From CAZMGV01 sp964565925 (GTDB lineage: Bacteria; JAGRBM01; JAHCIT01), in NCBI GenBank assembly GCA_964565925.1, contig CAZMGV010000036.1, forward strand, positions 1 through 14,339: a stretch of DNA of 14,339 bases, written 5' to 3'. Shown in pieces: positions 1-6,886 of this stretch. The notes under the pieces were generated by a model that was not told the origin of the DNA, made no database searches, and saw only the letters and a program-made list of their open reading frames with translations. Each line of letters starts with the position of its first letter. Within the stretch, counting starts at the first letter, position 1. The position numbers were made by a program, and so were the translations under genes.

Positions 1-29
1 CCCGCCCTGCGCCGTAATCCGGTATCCCC

Positions 30-204
30 GGCCACCTCGTGGTCGTCCATGTGGCCACCTAGAAGGCTGAAATCCGGCCGCCTCGGCACGCGGAATTGAG
101 GCGGCCACGCCACGTACCTCAAGCAGGTACCTCGCATGGCCACCTCGGACGTACGTCATGAGGTAGAAACGTGGCCACGCCGGAGGAAATCCAGAGGCGG
201 CCTC
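30..204. repeat. Cluster of related GC-rich hairpins and direct repeats
   Basis: This covers most of the gene-free left edge (1-297). GGCCACCTC occurs at 30-38 and 138-146, with GGCCACCT at 53-60. GGCCGCCTC at 76-84 pairs perfectly with GAGGCGGCC at 98-106 (9-bp stem, 13-nt loop). GGCCAC at 30-35 pairs with GTGGCC at 51-56. ACCTC at 142-146 pairs with GAGGT at 160-164 across a 13-nt loop that holds the palindrome GACGTACGTC (148-157). GTACCT/AGGTAC (114-119/125-130) makes a further small hairpin. The block GTGGCCAC ... GAAATCC recurs at 51-75 and 171-192, each followed by a GGCC(G)CCTC-type word. The loops are unrelated while the stems are similar, as in clustered extragenic palindromes. No open frame of note crosses it. 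It lies downstream of the minus-strand cyclase gene, so it could also act in 3'-end formation. Nothing further was recognised in 205-297. Confidence 0.6.
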
Positions 205-297
205 GCAGGTAACCCACCGGTCGCTTCATAGAAGCCGAACACCATCACTATACACGCAATTCCTTTCGATTGGTTTGCCGTCACTATTATCCGAACG

Positions 298-1449
298 TCA
301 TATCCGTATCCGGTACAGCACCACCGGCTTTTCTAAACCGCGGATGGCGATCTGCCCGAGATCCTCCATCGGGATCCTATCATCGACGCAGCGGACTACG
401 TCTTCGCTCGCCAGTATTGCCGCATTATAGGTCTTGGTTAGCGCTTCAATCCGTGAAGCTAGATTTACAGTCGAGCCAATTACCGTATAATCGCGGAATG
501 AACCCCCGCCCAAATCTCCCGCGACCACTGGGCCGGTATGGATACCGATTCCTACCTGAAGGTGGCCGAAACCGAATTGTTGAAAATTGAGCAATCGTAT
601 ACGATGGACCATCTCCAGCGCGCAGTTTAACGCGGCCTGAGCATGATTAGGCAGCGGAGCCGGCGCACCGAATACCGCCAGCAGACCGTCCCCAAGTAGT
701 TTGTCCACCATGCCGCCGTGCTTGAAAACAATATCCATTGAGTGCGTAAAATAATGGTTCAGGATGTCCAGCACCTCTGCCGGATCGCGATTTTCTGAAA
801 GAGCGGTAAAAGACCGGATATCCGCGAACATCACCGTCGCATTCAGCCTGGTTGGAATGCTCTCCGTAGCGCCACGGCTAATGAGCATGTTACAGACTTG
901 CGGGGAGAAATACCTGGACAAAACCGCCCTGCGGCTTTCTTCCTCAATGGCCTTACGCCGTTGACGGCATTGTTCGATTGCCACTGCGGTGACTGACGTC
1001 AACCCGCAGAATAGTTCCAGATCCACCTCCTGCAATGAATCCGCCGGGCGATTGATTCCGATCAAGCCAGTTATCGAACCGCCTATTTCGAGAGGAGCGA
1101 ATGACCACTCCCGAAGCGGGTGGCTGGCAGGGTCGACTCCCAAATCCGCGACTGTAATGGCACGCCGTGAATGGACGATGCAATGCGTATCCAAATGCCC
1201 GATAGGCAGAGCAAAAAAACCGCTCTCCGCGCCGTCTTCTCCCCTAATCGTTCCAATCGCTTCCGTCCCATAATCGTCCGGAGAAACCAGAATAGCAGCC
1301 TCTGATACCTCCATGGATTGGCGGACACATTGGAGCGTCATTCGCACAACGGCCTGTTCCTCTGTCAGTCGTCCGATACTTTTTGCGGCATTGTGCAGCG
1401 ATCTGAGGCGAAACACCGGCGGCATCGCTCTTACTTGTACGGGCTCCAT
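298..1449 (-). CDS. Adenylate cyclase, class III, with N-terminal GAF-like domain
   Basis: A soluble 383-aa protein predicted to make cAMP from ATP. Residues about 15-165 look like a GAF sensory domain, ending in a helical linker (about 162-185). Residues about 200-383 are a class III cyclase catalytic domain. All catalytic residues are visible: metal-binding Asp210 (in MFADIRSF) and Asp254 (in LLGDGLLAVF), adenine-selecting Lys250 and Asp320, and transition-state residues Asn329 and Arg333 (NLASR). One chain carries all of them, so an active homodimer with two sites is expected, and Lys/Asp favours ATP over GTP. No membrane segment or signal peptide is present. The start is ATG at 1449, with GAGGTCGAG upstream as a plausible ribosome site. 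It is the last gene of the minus-strand set, 65 nt after a HAMP membrane protein that may be its partner (inferred). The ligand of the GAF domain is unknown. Confidence 0.93.
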   Translation of the reverse strand: MEPVQVRAMPPVFRLRSLHNAAKSIGRLTEEQAVVRMTLQCVRQSMEVSEAAILVSPDDYGTEAIGTIRGEDGAESGFFALPIGHLDTHCIVHSRRAITVADLGVDPASHPLREWSFAPLEIGGSITGLIGINRPADSLQEVDLELFCGLTSVTAVAIEQCRQRRKAIEEESRRAVLSRYFSPQVCNMLISRGATESIPTRLNATVMFADIRSFTALSENRDPAEVLDILNHYFTHSMDIVFKHGGMVDKLLGDGLLAVFGAPAPLPNHAQAALNCALEMVHRIRLLNFQQFGFGHLQVGIGIHTGPVVAGDLGGGSFRDYTVIGSTVNLASRIEALTKTYNAAILASEDVVRCVDDRIPMEDLGQIAIRGLEKPVVLYRIRI

Positions 1450-1514
1450 AATATCTCGACCTCATATTTTATGAACAGGAAATAGACGGCGCCGGACAGA
1501 ACGCTCGTGCAATT

Positions 1515-2060
1515 TCACAAACTAGATTTTCGTTCAGGGTGGTATCTGGCGACGCTTAACGATTCGGCGACAGTCAGGACGGAATCGAGCAGACGCCGAC
1601 TTTCCTCCGGATGCATCGGTCGAAGTTCTTTGGCAATATCCCGGATTTCGGTCAACGCCGCGACCGATTTCTTCATCAGCTCTCCAGAAGAATCCGAAAA
1701 CATCCGGTTCCGCATATTCTGGATACCCTCCTCTATCTTCCGTACCTCTTGAATCCTCGTGTTCAGAGAAGGGAAATCCGTATCTCCGGCACCAAGTCGG
1801 TAGAGGATTGCATTTATCCGCCCGATTGGCCGGCCGATTTCCCGCTGGATAAGACCGGTTATGGCAATCGCGATAGCAATCGACAGAATCAGTACATGCA
1901 AAAGGTGGAGCCCAAAGATTTCTTGGACGCTCCCCCGTTTCAGCAGGATGTCTATGACCGCGTTGGCCAACATGATACCGAGTGTTATCCAGGTGCAGTG
2001 AAGGGAAATAATGACAGCCAGAGGCCAGGTTTTCGGTGTATCGTATGCATCGTTCGACAT
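1515..2060 (-). CDS. Two-TM inner-membrane protein with HAMP domain and no output domain
   Basis: A 181-aa protein. Membrane segments lie at about residues 12-36 and 48-72, joined by only about 11 residues, so there is no periplasmic sensor domain. Residues about 73-125 resemble a HAMP linker: the proline after TM2 (Pro78), a Gly-Asp turn (about 92-93) between two amphipathic helices, and a conserved-type glutamate before the second helix. Residues 126-181 are helical and polar, and no kinase, cyclase, GGDEF or methyl-accepting domain follows. ATG at 2060 has AAGGAG five bases upstream. HAMP modules normally pass membrane signals to a fused output domain. Here the next gene downstream is a cyclase, so signalling in trans is a reasonable inference but not shown. 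It could instead be a free-standing membrane scaffold. Confidence 0.75.
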   Translation of the reverse strand: MSNDAYDTPKTWPLAVIISLHCTWITLGIMLANAVIDILLKRGSVQEIFGLHLLHVLILSIAIAIAITGLIQREIGRPIGRINAILYRLGAGDTDFPSLNTRIQEVRKIEEGIQNMRNRMFSDSSGELMKKSVAALTEIRDIAKELRPMHPEESRRLLDSVLTVAESLSVARYHPERKSSL

Positions 2061-2229
2061 GATGACTCCTTTTTACTGATAACTATTTATAGCCGGTCAT
2101 GAGTGTGCGCCGGTCGCGAATGCGTATCGTAACTCGCCGTATCTGGTCGGGACCCGCCCGCCTTTCCAACCGGGGCTACCAAAACGCCCACGCGCGTACT
2201 CTGCGACATACCGGGTACTCCGGATACAG

Positions 2230-2700
2230 TTATTTCTTATCGTCACGCACAGCGTCCCAAAGCCCGCGTCCCTTATCGTCGCGAAGCTGGAACATTTTCT
2301 CTCCTTTCGTGAGTGAGGCGGCCATCAACACAACTTCCTTTTCCCCTTCGAACATGATGCGGGAGCCTGAGACTTCGATCTTGTCTCCTTTGGAGATGAC
2401 TATGTCCTGCCGTTCCATGAACCAGACCGGCCCCAAATGTACCTCACGGGTTGCGTCACCGGTCTTCAAGGTCAGGTGCGTACCGGGCTCCATGCCCTCC
2501 ATATGAACCTTGGCTGTTACGTCAACGACTTCGCCCTTCAATGTTTCAATCGAAGCCGGATTGTACATGCGGCAGTACTTTGAATGATTGGACCAGCCGC
2601 CGCTGCCACGCCACTTCATGGCGTTGATGTCGCCGCCGGCATATACTGAAAGGGGGATTAAGAGCAGTCCTAAAATTATGGTTAAGAGTTTCTTGTTCAT
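2230..2700 (-). CDS. Secreted (periplasmic) OB-fold-like protein of unknown function
   Basis: 156 aa from ATG at 2700, chosen because AAGGGAG lies 8 nt upstream and the product then begins with a classical signal peptide (MNKKLLTIILGLLLIPLSVYA, cleavage near residue 21). An in-frame ATG at 2736 would put extra polar residues ahead of the signal. The mature part has a short Gly/Trp/Asn-rich region with one Cys (residue 43). It is followed by a beta-rich domain (about 52-145) with segments of the type KGEVVDVTAKVHMEGM, THLTLKT, VHLGPVWFM, KGDKIEVSGSRI and FQLRDDKG. This layout resembles small bacterial OB-fold domains, but I do not recognise a named family. It lies 51 nt after the 163-aa gene, on the same strand. 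The Met- and His-containing motif (VHMEGMEPGTH) could bind metal, which is speculation. Confidence 0.75.
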   Translation of the reverse strand: MNKKLLTIILGLLLIPLSVYAGGDINAMKWRGSGGWSNHSKYCRMYNPASIETLKGEVVDVTAKVHMEGMEPGTHLTLKTGDATREVHLGPVWFMERQDIVISKGDKIEVSGSRIMFEGEKEVVLMAASLTKGEKMFQLRDDKGRGLWDAVRDDKK

Positions 2701-2751
2701 AAGCATTTCTCCCTTTTCTGTCGTTTTGGGATTCATCGGTTAAGACGATTT

Positions 2752-3243
2752 TTATGTTTCTAATCCCATCCATTGCGGACGAGAACTATTCCAAGACCGT
2801 TCTCGGACGCCCAAAGCCTTTAAGGAATCGGTAATATCGCGTAGACAGTGGGATTCGCAGCTATCAAGGGGGTCTTCAAAGTCGTTTTTATGCCTGATTG
2901 TTATGACGAGTTCGACATCATTCCGGTAGCGTCTCGATTTTGACTGATGAAGCATATGGTCAAATGGCTCAACCCTGGAAATGCTCATCCTATTATCTTT
3001 TGGAACTACAGCCGTAGCGATACTTTCCAGATCTCTCCACACGCTGACGCAATGCGGGCAACCGGGATTTACATGCGGAATCTGGTCGCCATGTGTACCG
3101 TACAGAAATAAGTCGAATCCTATTTGCCGCCGTACGGTACCTATGAAGGTGGAAGCAGGAATTACTTCGTATACGACTTTACGTCGCTCGATAATCTGTT
3201 TGAGTCTTGATGCGTCGGTTTCGGCTGCTGGATTATTGGTCAT
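2752..3243 (-). CDS. Unrecognised 163-aa protein with CPHC and CxxxHC-type motifs
   Basis: The start is ATG at 3243, preceded by a near-perfect AGGAGG ribosome site. In-frame upstream starts (to 3306) would lie before that site and are less likely. There is no signal peptide or membrane segment, so the protein is probably cytoplasmic. Cys62-Pro-His-Cys65 sits in the context HVNPGCPHC, with His51 and His57 just ahead. A second cluster, Cys129-Glu-Ser-His-Cys133, lies in the C-terminal half. Two Cys/His clusters suggest a metal site or a redox pair. CPHC is also the DsbA active-site motif, but nothing else here resembles a thioredoxin fold. It lies in a minus-strand run with a secreted cysteine protein upstream and an OB-fold-like protein downstream. 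I do not recognise the family. Confidence 0.7.
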   Translation of the reverse strand: MTNNPAAETDASRLKQIIERRKVVYEVIPASTFIGTVRRQIGFDLFLYGTHGDQIPHVNPGCPHCVSVWRDLESIATAVVPKDNRMSISRVEPFDHMLHQSKSRRYRNDVELVITIRHKNDFEDPLDSCESHCLRDITDSLKALGVRERSWNSSRPQWMGLET

Positions 3244-3460
3244 GTGGACTTCTCCTCCTGCCAATGTGATCTTGAACCGTTGCAAAGATGTGTCTCCGTT
3301 GAACATGAGTCGGCGCTGTTGAGGGCCATTTTGGCCGCCACCTTCGCATTCGGTTTCGCTTGCTCCGGATTCCCAGAAGCGCGTCGGGATACGGTTTTAA
3401 AATGGCGCGATCGTCTGTCCCAGACCGAAAGGACTTCAGCCTGGTTTCCAGGAAAACGGA

Positions 3461-3889
3461 TCAGCAGGTCATTACGACGGTTGATGCGTAAAACAGGGAG
3501 GGGGGATCGGTGTGATGATCGGATAGAATCGCCGGTAAGAAGGATATCTGAGCGCTGGCGAACCGCGTTGGGACCAAAAATGCGGTCCATAAAGGTCTGA
3601 TATTCGATACACGGAGGATCTTGAAAGATTCCGGTGCGTTTGAGTTCAGATCATTGTCGCAAAATTCACGCCGGCATCCGCCGGAACCGGTGGAGCCTGA
3701 CGGGTTATCTGTTTTTGCGTGTCCATGGCAGCCGGGGTGATTTCCCCGGACGATGTGCATACGCTTGTGGCCGGGTACGGTATTCGCGCAATCCGTCCTG
3801 CAAACCGCACCATAGACGGATACGGCGTTCAGAAGGACGAGGAGACTGGCGATAAAGATGCGGCGCATATCACTCTTCGAAATCATCAT
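3461..3889 (-). CDS. Small secreted cysteine protein, copy A of a three-member local family
   Basis: 142 aa with a signal peptide (MRRIFIASLLVLLNAVSVYG). The mature part carries Cys30-x3-Cys34, Cys54 in a PGCHGH motif, and Cys72-x4-Cys77. The same C-x3-C...C...C-x4-C order occurs in the genes at 5536 and 13739. All three also end in a hydrophobic stretch, a Pro-Pro and T-V-V/I; here the tail is STVVMTC instead of TVIRI. The protein is probably periplasmic or anchored, and a thiol- and His-rich metal-binding role is inferred from motifs and from the neighbouring copper efflux genes. The start is uncertain: ATGATG at 3889 has no clear ribosome site, and ATG at 3868 (GAAGAG upstream) would give a tighter signal peptide. 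It probably leads the minus-strand set down to 298, though 217 nt separate it from the next gene. Confidence 0.72.
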   Translation of the reverse strand: MMISKSDMRRIFIASLLVLLNAVSVYGAVCRTDCANTVPGHKRMHIVRGNHPGCHGHAKTDNPSGSTGSGGCRREFCDNDLNSNAPESFKILRVSNIRPLWTAFLVPTRFASAQISFLPAILSDHHTDPPSLFYASTVVMTC

Positions 3890-3920
3890 TCGAATGGATA
3901 GGTTTCGCTATGACAAAGAT

Positions 3921-3960
3921 CAGGTGGCTTGTTCTATTAATATATAGACATGATAACCTG
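3921..3960. promoter_or_regulatory. Nested AT-rich dyad, candidate operator upstream of copy A
   Basis: Two coaxial inverted repeats lie in the most AT-rich stretch of the left half. The outer one is CAGGT (3921-3925) with ACCTG (3956-3960). The inner one is TGT(T)CTAT (3930-3937) with ATAGACA (3944-3950) around TAATAT. It lies 32 nt upstream of the minus-strand gene starting at 3889. The AT-rich core also contains TATATT on the minus strand, which could be a -10 element, but no convincing -35 was found. It would suit a dimeric regulator. The regulator is not in the window. Confidence 0.35.
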
Positions 3961-4099
3961 TTGATATTTAAGACATTTCAGATGAGGCGGCGATGCGGAA
4001 ATGTAAGCAAGTGTCATAACTAGATGGATCGTACGAGCCGTGCCTCCAGGATTTAGCCATTCCGATAAGCTGTGGCCGGCAGGTTACGGATGGAGATAG

Positions 4100-4118
4100 C
4101 TGGGAATAGCGTTCCCAG
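4100..4118 (-). terminator. Hairpin directly after the nuclease stop codon
   Basis: A perfect 7-bp stem (CTGGGAA/TTCCCAG) with a 5-nt loop begins at the base after the TGA stop of the minus-strand nuclease gene. The position suits a transcription terminator or an mRNA 3'-end stabiliser. No U-tract follows on the minus strand, so intrinsic termination would be weak. Confidence 0.4.
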
Positions 4119-5405
4119 TCAGGTCAATCTGCGTGCAATGGATTTGACGGCTTTCAATCCCTCTCCGAAACGTCCCATCGATTCACGGTGATTCGCCAGT
4201 TCTCCATACGGCAGGTAACTGACGTTCAGTTCTTTGACATGCCGGAATGCAGGCCGGGCAAGCTGCGCCCGTACATCGTCTTCTCTGTCATCGGGAGCCA
4301 CGAGAAAGAGCCCCTCGACCGTCCGGGGGGCGCCAATCGCCAGATCCAGCAGCCGGACGATTCCGGAATAAATGGAGGTTGTATGTTCGACCTCGAAAGC
4401 CGCGATGACATGATCGGCGGCCGCATCGAACCACAGGACATCGATCAGGCGAACGGTGTCAGCCGTGTCCGGACCGGCTGCGGATTCCGGGAAGCAATCG
4501 AGACATCCGTCGGCAAGGCGACCGCTTCCGAATAACCTGTTCCGGTCGTTGGAGGCCACCCAGACTTGAAACCCGAGTGCTCGGCCCAAATCGCGGAGCC
4601 ACCCCTGGACTTCTGTATGTGAGCGGTCACTTTCTTGAGCCGTCTCCATGAGTTTTCTGGTCTGTTTCGTCTCTTCACGAACTTTCGCCAGATCGGCTTC
4701 CCATGCCGCACGGGCGCTCTCGCTGTCTCCAGGTTTCGGCGGCGGAGCGTACCGACCGCTTCCAATGTCGAACATCAGCCCGGCAATCGCCCCTAAATCG
4801 TTTGATAGGATCTCTCGGAAACCGCTGTTGATACGGATCAGACCGGACCGCATTGCCAGATAATCTTCCCAGTTTCCGAGCTTCACATTCGCGCCCGTAA
4901 GGGCGTTATACCCCTTTACAATTGCCGTGTTGAAAGGGGTGACTAATGTAGGATGAAGAAAATAGAGAAGATTGGCTGCGGCCGGGCCGAGTCCTTTGAT
5001 CTTCTGGCTGTCCAGTTGGTGGATCGCCGTAATCAACGCCGGCTCAGCCGAACAGCAGACGCAAGTATTCAGGAATCGCCCGAATGCCAACTGGTTCTCC
5101 CGGCTTTCGTAAATGTCGGGAATCCGCAGCTTCGGTTTCCAGAGAAACGCATGATCGGCACCGCGGAATATTTGCCTCTGCTCTGCGATAGATGAAACGA
5201 CGGTTTCCAGGGAAGAGTCGCGGTACTGGTTTCCGAATTCCCCGGCTTCAATCTCACGAGCCACTTCCTGAATTCCGCAGCGAATGGAACGGAAGTTTTT
5301 GATCCGTTCGTCCCAGAGGAACCAGGACCGATAGGTCCCGCCAGTATCTCCCTTCCAATGACTTATCATTGTTTGGAAAGGCTCGGGGTCCGGAAGGATT
5401 TCCAT
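4119..5405 (-). CDS. Putative restriction-like nuclease: HhH segment plus PD-(D/E)xK-type domain
   Basis: 428 aa from ATG at 5405, chosen because GGGGAG lies 10 nt upstream. A GTG at 5414 is in frame but too close to that site. Numbering from the ATG: residues about 135-165 read IKGLGPAAANLLYFLHP..VTPFNTA, like the helix-hairpin-helix of DNA glycosylases and endonuclease III (GLGP for LPGVG). A charged helical linker spans about 230-262. The C-terminal domain has Glu265 in a TEVQGWL helix, then Asp322 (RLIDVLWF), then Glu338-Val-Glu340 followed by HTTSIYSG. That D...ExE arrangement replaces the usual ExK lysine with Glu, as known for BamHI. A DNA-cleaving role is inferred. No methyltransferase is adjacent, so it could be a methyl-dependent or lesion-dependent enzyme, or an orphan. 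It is divergent from the copper cluster. Confidence 0.68.
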   Translation of the reverse strand: MEILPDPEPFQTMISHWKGDTGGTYRSWFLWDERIKNFRSIRCGIQEVAREIEAGEFGNQYRDSSLETVVSSIAEQRQIFRGADHAFLWKPKLRIPDIYESRENQLAFGRFLNTCVCCSAEPALITAIHQLDSQKIKGLGPAAANLLYFLHPTLVTPFNTAIVKGYNALTGANVKLGNWEDYLAMRSGLIRINSGFREILSNDLGAIAGLMFDIGSGRYAPPPKPGDSESARAAWEADLAKVREETKQTRKLMETAQESDRSHTEVQGWLRDLGRALGFQVWVASNDRNRLFGSGRLADGCLDCFPESAAGPDTADTVRLIDVLWFDAAADHVIAAFEVEHTTSIYSGIVRLLDLAIGAPRTVEGLFLVAPDDREDDVRAQLARPAFRHVKELNVSYLPYGELANHRESMGRFGEGLKAVKSIARRLT

Positions 5406-5498
5406 AAAAGTCACGCTCCCCGTTACTCTGGGTAAACTAAACCTCCTTTAAGATGCCCCAACAGTCGAGACAAGTGGCAACGCGGGTCCGCCAAGCGA

Positions 5499-5527
5499 TT
5501 GACCAAACGGCTCGAAGCCGGTATAAG
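5499..5527 (+). promoter_or_regulatory. Sigma70-type promoter of the copper-efflux cluster with dyad in spacer
   Basis: TTGACC (5499-5504) and TATAAG (5522-5527) are separated by exactly 17 bp. This is the best promoter match seen in the window. The spacer contains a perfect 5-bp dyad, CGGCT-CGA-AGCCG (5508-5520), which could be an operator for a repressor. MerR-type activators usually need 19-20 bp spacers, so this arrangement fits repression better. Predicted initiation, near 5534, falls almost on the GTG start of the following gene. Confidence 0.6.
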
Positions 5528-5535
5528 TTCCCCTT

Positions 5536-5937
5536 GTGAAGCGGAACGCCGTCATTGTGATGATCGCAGCGCTTGTGGCGACGAGTGGTGCCACCAGTTA
5601 CTGTTCTGCAAAATGTGCGGCCGGCCCAGTGCAATTCCGACTGAACGAATACAATTCTGCTGGAACACTTGGAGAGCATACCGAACATTGCGGTGGCGAA
5701 CATCAGCGCGAAAAGGAATCGCCTAAGCCGTGCAATGATCGGGCATGTTCGTTACAAAACAGCGCGATACAAGTCGAACTTGAAACTGGCCGCCCTGTGT
5801 CGTTTCCTCCAGTTGGATATGTAGCGAATCTGTCGGTAGCAATAATTGATACTGTCTACCTGTCGAATTTGCCTCGTCGCTTTGTCCCTTTTTCGTCCTC
5901 ATCTCCCCCAATAACAACTGTCGTAATCCGTATTTAG
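5536..5937 (+). CDS. Small secreted cysteine protein, copy B of the local family
   Basis: 133 aa beginning with GTG at 5536. There is no convincing ribosome site, and the promoter -10 ends only 8 bp upstream, so the transcript may be leaderless or nearly so. A later ATG at 5560 would leave a signal peptide without its positive n-region. The signal peptide covers about residues 1-21. The mature part has Cys23-x3-Cys27, Cys52 in TEHCGGEH, and Cys66-x4-Cys71, then a hydrophobic C-terminal third ending SSSSPPITTVVIRI. Copies A and C share the cysteine order and the PP...TV tail. It is the first gene of the cus cluster. Periplasmic metal or thiol chemistry is inferred from the context and residues. 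I know of no characterised function for this type of protein. Confidence 0.75.
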   Translation: MKRNAVIVMIAALVATSGATSYCSAKCAAGPVQFRLNEYNSAGTLGEHTEHCGGEHQREKESPKPCNDRACSLQNSAIQVELETGRPVSFPPVGYVANLSVAIIDTVYLSNLPRRFVPFSSSSPPITTVVIRI

Positions 5938-6047
5938 CCAATCCGGCTTCGGAGCGTAACGGAACCGTGTACTCGGCCGTTGCGTATTGCCGTCTGGACC
6001 GGATTTTGCCTCAATCTTGGGCTTTCCTCAGTTCTTATGGGAGACTT

Positions 6048-6833
6048 ATGTCGAAATATATCATCACGGTTTTATGCTTTGCTTTTGCGGTAACTGGCGT
6101 TGCCTACGCGCACGGCGACGAAGCGCACCTTTCTTCTTTCGCGCTCGCGATCGGAAATTTCCACCCATTCTGGGTTCATGTGCCGCTGGTGCTACTACCA
6201 TTAATGACGGTGGTCGCGATTACAGCTCTGGTACGTACAACAGACGAATGGCTCTATCTGCTCGTTTCCGGCACGTTCATTGCTGTGGTTTTTACATGGT
6301 TCGCCGAGCAGAGCGGGCATTCAGCAGGCGAGATGGCTGAACATGCCGGCGTTTCTGGCATTGCAATTGGTGCACACGAAGCCGCCGCCACCTGGGCCTT
6401 CCCGATCGCGATGTTGGCATTTGCCGCAAGTGTTGGAGCGCTTTGGGCTCGGCGGAAAAACCGCTTTCTGATTCCCGTTCTTTCAGTCATCGTAGTTTTA
6501 CTGGGTTTATCCACAGCAATCGTCATCCGAGCCGGACACCTAGGAGCGATATTGGTCTACGGCCACGGCGCTGGTGTCGGTAAGGTCTTTGAGGCAAGTC
6601 CGCAAAGTCCGGCTGCCAGGATGTCGTCCGGCCACCTGCCGGAAACATCCGAGAATGCTGACGTCGATGGCCGTGAAGCCGTCTCGAACGGCGCCGCGCC
6701 TGCTGAAGTGGGGAAGCATGAACATAAGGATCACGCTGGCAACGACGAAGACCCAGAGACCACCCCTCGCGATCATCCAGAGAAACATGACCACGAAACA
6801 GAACAACATACTCATTCCGGTCATGACCACTGA
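6048..6833 (+). CDS. DUF2231-type inner-membrane protein with histidine-rich tail
   Basis: 261 aa from ATG at 6048, with GGGAG six bases upstream. An in-frame GTG at 5967 would add 27 residues before the signal and is not favoured. Residues 1-21 form a signal or first TM segment. HPFWVHVPL (39-47) and the end of the core, GHLGAILVYGHGAGV (163-177), match the conserved blocks of DUF2231 proteins. Hydrophobic spans lie at about 42-63, 70-86, 112-134 and 141-161. The last 75 residues (186-261) are hydrophilic and loaded with His, Asp and Glu (KHEHKDH, HDHETEQHTHSGHDH), a likely metal-binding tail. DUF2231 proteins have no settled biochemical role. The tail and the downstream cusCBA genes suggest metal sensing, buffering or transport. 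It lies 110 nt after copy B and 53 nt before the next gene. Confidence 0.85.
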   Translation: MSKYIITVLCFAFAVTGVAYAHGDEAHLSSFALAIGNFHPFWVHVPLVLLPLMTVVAITALVRTTDEWLYLLVSGTFIAVVFTWFAEQSGHSAGEMAEHAGVSGIAIGAHEAAATWAFPIAMLAFAASVGALWARRKNRFLIPVLSVIVVLLGLSTAIVIRAGHLGAILVYGHGAGVGKVFEASPQSPAARMSSGHLPETSENADVDGREAVSNGAAPAEVGKHEHKDHAGNDEDPETTPRDHPEKHDHETEQHTHSGHDH

Positions 6834-6886
6834 AAGGCAAAACCCGCTCCGGACGATTAAACCTCTTTGAATGAGGAGCACCTTCC

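Noticed and set aside
30..204. Repeat cluster considered as a CRISPR array
   Set aside because: The repeats are short, palindromic, irregularly spaced and not identical, and no cas gene is nearby.
223..235. GCTTC-ATA-GAAGC hairpin as terminator of the cyclase gene
   Set aside because: Only a 5-bp stem, with no T-tract on the minus strand and about 60 nt from the stop codon.
270..590. 106-codon plus-strand open frame at the left edge
   Set aside because: It overlaps the conserved 3' end of the cyclase gene in antisense and shows no protein features.
3244..3600. 118-codon plus-strand open frame over the copy A tail and the gap after it
   Set aside because: No ribosome site, no recognisable protein features, and it overlaps the supported minus-strand gene. 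The gap 3244-3460 holds only two small hairpins (3413-3425 and 3440-3452).
5442..5449. Perfect minus-strand Shine-Dalgarno-like AAAGGAGG upstream of the nuclease gene
   Set aside because: No start codon lies at a usable distance, and the nuclease ATG at 5405 is 36 nt away with its own GGGGAG, so this is probably chance or mRNA leader sequence.
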